From positions 1 to 37,898 of the forward strand of contig JAFEBY010000022.1 of the NCBI GenBank assembly GCA_018242465.1: a stretch of DNA of 37,898 nucleotides, in the 5' to 3' direction. A program made the translations under genes and the position numbers. Below the pieces are notes generated by a model. It was not told the DNA's origin. It did not search any database and was given only the letters and a program-made list of their open reading frames with translations. Of this stretch, positions 34,459-37,898 are shown one piece after another (positions within the stretch are counted from its first letter, which is position 1; every line of letters begins with the position of its first letter). The DNA comes from Pseudomonadota bacterium (GTDB lineage Bacteria; Pseudomonadota; Gammaproteobacteria; Xanthomonadales; Xanthomonadaceae).

Positions 34459-35542
34459 CCTGCTCGCCGCCACCCTGAAGCACCTCGCCGCACTGGTGTC
34501 GTTCGACACCCGCAATCCGCCGCGCGCGATCGCCATCGAGGACAGCATCTTCGGCTACCTGCGTGCGCAGTTGCCCGGCTTTGATGTCGAGGTGATCGAC
34601 CACGGTGCCGGCGCAGTGTCGTTCTTCGCGGTGCGCGGCAAGCCGAAGTTCCTGTTCAACGTGCACCTCGACACGGTGCCGGATTCGCCGCACTGGAGCG
34701 CCGATCCCCATGTGTTGCGGGTGACGGAAGATCGTGCGATCGGCCTCGGTGCCTGCGACATCAAGGGCGCGGCTGCCGGTCTGGTTGCCGCCGCGAATGC
34801 GGGCGATGGGGATGCGGCGTTCCTTTTCACCACGGATGAGGAAGCGAACGACGCGCGTTGCATCGCCGCGTTCCTGCAACGCGACCACGGTTTCCGCGAT
34901 GTCGTCGTGGCCGAACCGACCAAGGGCGCGGCCGTGCTGGCGCATCGTGGCATCAGTTCGGTGCGCATGCAGTTCCACGGCACGGCGGGACATGCCTCTG
35001 GCGCGCAGGCGATGCAGGCGAGCGCCTTGCACCAGGCGATTCGCTGGGGATCGCAGGCGCTCGATTTCGTGCAGTCACACGATTCCCAGGAATTCGGCGG
35101 GTTGCACGGGCTGCGCTTCAACATCGGGCGCGTCGAGGGCGGCATCAAGGCCAACGTGATCGCGCCCGAAGCGGAATTGCGTTTCGGCTTTCGCCCGCTG
35201 CCTTCGCAGGACATGGACGCACTGCACGCGCGGTTCCGTGGATTCGCGAATGCCGGCGTCGACTACGAGGAAACCTTCCTCGGTCCGTCGCTGCCGGGTG
35301 GCGCGGCGAATGCGGCGGAAGCACGCCGCCATGCTGCGCAGGCGTTCGCCGAATCGTTGCAATTGCCGATTGGCCCCGCCGTCGATTTCTGGACCGAGGC
35401 CTCGCTGTTCTCGCAGGCCGGCATGAACGCCATCGTCTACGGTCCCGGCGATATCGCCCAGGCGCACAGTGCCGACGAGTGGGTGTCGCTGCAGCAACTG
35501 TCCGATGTCACAACCCGTTACCACCAACTGATGGAGCAATGA
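34451..35542 (+). CDS. argE: N-acetylcitrulline (acetylornithine) deacetylase, M20 family
   Basis: 363 residues. M20 metal site: His72 and Asp74 in NVHLDTVP, the bridging Asp in [12 protein letters not shown] (about 103), the catalytic Glu pair in TTDEEAND (about 130), and a dimerisation domain with [11 protein letters not shown]. In this lineage the substrate is acetylcitrulline because carbamoylation comes first; this is inferred from the argF' type. Start overlaps argG by 8 nt. Confidence 0.94.
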   Translation: MTDLLAATLKHLAALVSFDTRNPPRAIAIEDSIFGYLRAQLPGFDVEVIDHGAGAVSFFAVRGKPKFLFNVHLDTVPDSPHWSADPHVLRVTEDRAIGLGACDIKGAAAGLVAAANAGDGDAAFLFTTDEEANDARCIAAFLQRDHGFRDVVVAEPTKGAAVLAHRGISSVRMQFHGTAGHASGAQAMQASALHQAIRWGSQALDFVQSHDSQEFGGLHGLRFNIGRVEGGIKANVIAPEAELRFGFRPLPSQDMDALHARFRGFANAGVDYEETFLGPSLPGGAANAAEARRHAAQAFAESLQLPIGPAVDFWTEASLFSQAGMNAIVYGPGDIAQAHSADEWVSLQQLSDVTTRYHQLMEQ

Positions 35543-35543
35543 A

Positions 35544-35612
35544 ATGAACGCCATCGCCTTGCCTTCGACCGTCCTGCGTGGCGATCGGGGGGCTCTTCCG
35601 GAAGCATCCTGA
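35544..35612 (+). other. 22-codon reading frame between argE and the fused argB
   Basis: Begins 1 nt after the argE stop, with GGAG at 35533-35536, and encodes [20 protein letters not shown] plus two residues. It is not recognised. It contains a run of six G (35587-35592); with one G fewer the frame would continue without a stop into the fused argB. It may be a coupling mini-frame, a gene remnant, or the true 5' end of argB interrupted by an indel or base-calling error. Confidence 0.35.
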
Positions 35613-35628
35613 TCTTGCCCTGCTCACC

Positions 35629-36942
35629 ATGACCGATCTGCGCACCACCATCGTCCGACTGTTGTCCAGCATGGGCAGCACCAAGGAAATCCAGCAGTAC
35701 CTCAAGCGCTTCTCGCAACTCGACGCGGCGCGTTTCGCCGTGGTCAAGGTCGGCGGAGCGGTGTTGCGCGACGACCTCGAGGCACTCACTTCGTCACTGG
35801 CATTCCTGCAGCAGGTCGGCCTGACGCCGATCGTGGTGCACGGCGCCGGTCCGCAGCTTGACGCCGAGATGCAGGCCGCCGGCATCGAGAAGGTCACCAT
35901 CGACGGGCTGCGCCATACTGATGCGCCGGTGCTGGCCGTCGTGCGCAAAGTGATGCGCCAGGAAAACCTCAAGCTGGTCGAGGCGCTGCAGGCCGAGGGC
36001 GTGCGTGCGACGTCGATCCAGTCGGGCATCTTCGAGACGGCATTCCTCGACCAGGCGCGTTACGGGCTGGTCGGCAAGGTCACGCACGTCGATACCGACG
36101 GCATCCTCGCCGCGATCAAGGTCGGTTCGATCCCGGTGATCGCGTCGCTGGGCGAAACCGCCGACGGCCAGATCGTCAATGTCAACGCCGACTGGGCCGC
36201 GAACGAGCTGATCAAGACGCTGCAGCCGTACAAGATCGTGTTCCTGACCGGGACCGGTGGCCTGCTCGACGGCAACGACCGCGTCATCGATTCGATCAAC
36301 CTGTCGACCGAATACGAACACTTGCTGGCGCAGCCGTGGATTCACGGCGGAATGCGGGTGAAGATCGAACAGATCAAGGACTTGCTCGATGCGCTGCCGC
36401 TGTCGTCGTCGGTGTCGATCACGCGGCCGTCCGAACTGGCGAAGGAGTTGTTCACCCACAAGGGTTCGGGCACGCTGGTGCGTCGTGGCGAACGCGTGCT
36501 GCACGCGAATCGCTGGGACGAACTCGACCTGCCGCGCCTGCGCGAGCTGATCGATTCGGCGTTCGGTCGCAAGTTGCTTCCGGATTATTTCGAGCGCACA
36601 AAACTGCTGCGCGCCTATGTCAGCGAGAACTATCGCGCCGCGGTGATCCTCACCGACGATGGTGGCCGCCCCTATCTCGACAAGTTCGCGGTGCTCGATG
36701 ACGCGCAGGGCGAGGGCCTCGGTCGCGCCGTGTGGCAGCAGATGCGCGCGGAAACGCCGGCGCTGTACTGGCGTTCGCGCCGCCACAATCCGATCAATGC
36801 CTTTTATGACTCGGAAGCCGACGGCAGCCTGAAGAACGGTGTGTGGAAGTGCTACTGGTACGGCGTGAACGACTTCACCACCATCCGCGAGTGCGTGGAG
36901 CAGGCGATGGCGCGTCCGGCGACGCTGGAAGAACCGGCATGA
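35629..36942 (+). CDS. argB: Fused N-acetylglutamate kinase/N-acetylglutamate synthase
   Basis: 437 residues. Amino-acid-kinase domain about 1-285: [49 protein letters not shown] domain follows about 290-437: [37 protein letters not shown] (acetyl-CoA loop), [19 protein letters not shown]. One chain makes acetylglutamate and phosphorylates it, as in Xanthomonas NAGS-K and the mitochondrial enzymes. The start at 35629 ([14 protein letters not shown]) is where homology begins; it lacks a ribosome site, and an ATG at 35578 is in frame. The stop overlaps argC as ATGA. Confidence 0.93.
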   Translation: MTDLRTTIVRLLSSMGSTKEIQQYLKRFSQLDAARFAVVKVGGAVLRDDLEALTSSLAFLQQVGLTPIVVHGAGPQLDAEMQAAGIEKVTIDGLRHTDAPVLAVVRKVMRQENLKLVEALQAEGVRATSIQSGIFETAFLDQARYGLVGKVTHVDTDGILAAIKVGSIPVIASLGETADGQIVNVNADWAANELIKTLQPYKIVFLTGTGGLLDGNDRVIDSINLSTEYEHLLAQPWIHGGMRVKIEQIKDLLDALPLSSSVSITRPSELAKELFTHKGSGTLVRRGERVLHANRWDELDLPRLRELIDSAFGRKLLPDYFERTKLLRAYVSENYRAAVILTDDGGRPYLDKFAVLDDAQGEGLGRAVWQQMRAETPALYWRSRRHNPINAFYDSEADGSLKNGVWKCYWYGVNDFTTIRECVEQAMARPATLEEPA

Positions 36943-37889
36943 CCAGGATCGGGCTCGTTGGCGCGCGCGGCCATGTCGGCGAGGAGATGATCCGACTGGT
37001 CGCCGCGCATCCGCATTTCGAACTCGGTTTCGTGTCGTCGCGCGAACGCGATGGTCAGCGCGTGGCTGATCACGTTTCCGGATTCGATGGCGATTTGCAT
37101 TATCGCAATCTGTCGCACGAAGCCTTGCCGGGCGAGGACGTCGATGCCTATGTGCTGGCATTGCCCAATGGCAAGGCCGCGCAGTGCGTCGCAGAGATCG
37201 ACACGCGTGGCGACGAGCCGGTGGTCATTGATCTCTCCGCCGACTATCGCTTCGACAATGGCTGGTTTTACGGCCTGCCGGAACTCACCCGTGACAGCTA
37301 TGCGGGGCAGCGTCGCATCAGCAATCCCGGTTGCTATGCCACGGCAATGCAGCTGGCGATCGCGCCATTGCGCGAGCACCTGGTCGGCCCGGTGCAGTGC
37401 TTCGGTGTATCCGGCTATTCCGGCGCCGGCACCACGCCCAGCGACAAGAACGATCCGGCCAAGCTGCATGACAACCTGATGCCGTATGCGCTGGCCGGTC
37501 ATCTGCACGAGCGCGAAGTGACGCGCCACTGCGCGACGGTCGAGTTCATGCCGCACGTGGCACCGCATTTTCGCGGACTGACCATTACCGCCAACCTGCA
37601 TCTGGATCGTGCCTTCGGACGCGACGAGATGCTGGCGCTGTATCGCGATCGTTATGGCCACGAATCGCTGGTCGACGTCTTCGATGACGCGCCATGGGTC
37701 AGCCGCATCGCACACGCGCACGGCGTGCACGTAGGCGGTTTCACGCCTGCTGATGACGGCAAGCGCTGGGTGGTCGTGTCGACGCTCGACAACCTGCTCA
37801 AGGGTGCGGCGACGCAGGCCCTGCAGAATCTCAATCTCGCCTTCGGATTCGATGAGCTCGAGGGCATTCCCCATGAGGCGCGGACATGA
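36939..37889 (+). CDS. argC: N-acetyl-gamma-glutamyl-phosphate reductase
   Basis: 316 residues. NADP-binding start [14 protein letters not shown], catalytic Cys in [12 protein letters not shown] (about 128), [14 protein letters not shown] and the His motif near [13 protein letters not shown]. It reduces acetylglutamyl phosphate to the semialdehyde. Overlaps argB at its start and the next gene at its stop, both as ATGA. Confidence 0.96.
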   Translation: MTRIGLVGARGHVGEEMIRLVAAHPHFELGFVSSRERDGQRVADHVSGFDGDLHYRNLSHEALPGEDVDAYVLALPNGKAAQCVAEIDTRGDEPVVIDLSADYRFDNGWFYGLPELTRDSYAGQRRISNPGCYATAMQLAIAPLREHLVGPVQCFGVSGYSGAGTTPSDKNDPAKLHDNLMPYALAGHLHEREVTRHCATVEFMPHVAPHFRGLTITANLHLDRAFGRDEMLALYRDRYGHESLVDVFDDAPWVSRIAHAHGVHVGGFTPADDGKRWVVVSTLDNLLKGAATQALQNLNLAFGFDELEGIPHEART

Positions 37890-37898
37890 GCGATCTTC
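37886..37898 (+). CDS. argH: Start of the next gene, probably argininosuccinate lyase
   Basis: ATG overlapping the argC stop (ATGA), followed by Ser-Asp-Leu before the window ends. Position and these few residues fit argH of related species; nothing more can be seen. Confidence 0.5.

Noticed and set aside
1-37898. Mobile elements, CRISPR arrays, tRNA or rRNA genes, recent horizontal islands
   Set aside because: No transposase, integrase, repeat-spacer pattern or tRNA-like cloverleaf was seen, and base composition and gene style look uniform by eye.

Overview
The window is GC-rich, densely packed chromosomal DNA from a gammaproteobacterium of the Xanthomonas/Lysobacter group (Lysobacterales). 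The clearest sign is the arginine cluster at the right end. It has the group-specific N-acetylornithine carbamoyltransferase, a fused N-acetylglutamate kinase/synthase and a short ArgE. The folC-SPOR-purF run, the Zur/TonB-receptor/MerC group and the protein sequences in general fit the same assignment. I saw no insertion sequence, prophage, CRISPR array, tRNA or rRNA. No gene-free stretch reaches 300 bases; the longest are 7265-7549 and 31976-32212, and both carry regulatory sequence.

Layout. 1-1268: start of an M13 metallopeptidase (minus). 1425-2798: beta-CASP RNase-like metallo-beta-lactamase protein (plus). 2802-7264: the phosphate operon pstSCAB-phoU (minus), divergent from a porin (7550-8929) across a region with candidate Pho boxes. 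8991-10760: enoyl-CoA hydratase, a small unknown gene and nth (minus). 10907-13352: a Mip-like FKBP protein, then DUF1289-nudL-mercaptopyruvate sulfurtransferase. 13363-15006: enoyl-CoA isomerase-like gene, PCu(A)C copper chaperone, DUF3224. 15084-19815: folC, a double-SPOR protein, purF and a DUF455 ferritin-like gene. 19760-21304: lpxH and an alpha/beta hydrolase (minus). 21417-26118: gltX, zur, a TonB-dependent receptor (minus) and divergent merC. 26189-26906: ribosomal protein THX and a YXWXX-type lipoprotein. 26909-31975: ClC, hutI and an M19 dipeptidase (minus), divergent from hutF. 31976-37898: the arginine operon argF'-argG-argE-argB(A)-argC-argH (argH only begins).

How the genes work together. 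The pst operon and porin look like a PhoB-responsive phosphate uptake unit. zur, the receptor with a His/Asp-rich segment and merC look like a zinc-responsive unit. hutI and hutF are two late steps of histidine breakdown; a ClC antiporter gene is coupled to hutI. The arginine genes run the acetylated route: acetylglutamate is made and phosphorylated by one fused enzyme, reduced by ArgC, carbamoylated while still acetylated, deacetylated at acetylcitrulline by ArgE, then processed by ArgG and ArgH.

The most interesting signal lies upstream of argF' (31982-32172). It consists of a promoter, a 29-codon reading frame with an Arg-Ala-Arg-Arg cluster near its end, a possible antiterminator pairing and an intrinsic terminator, arranged like a classical transcription attenuator. 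Arginine operons in gammaproteobacteria are usually described as ArgR-controlled, so an arginine attenuator here would be unusual. A second recurring pattern is a -10-like hexamer exactly 6 nt before an ATG at seven genes or reading frames, which suggests common leaderless transcription.
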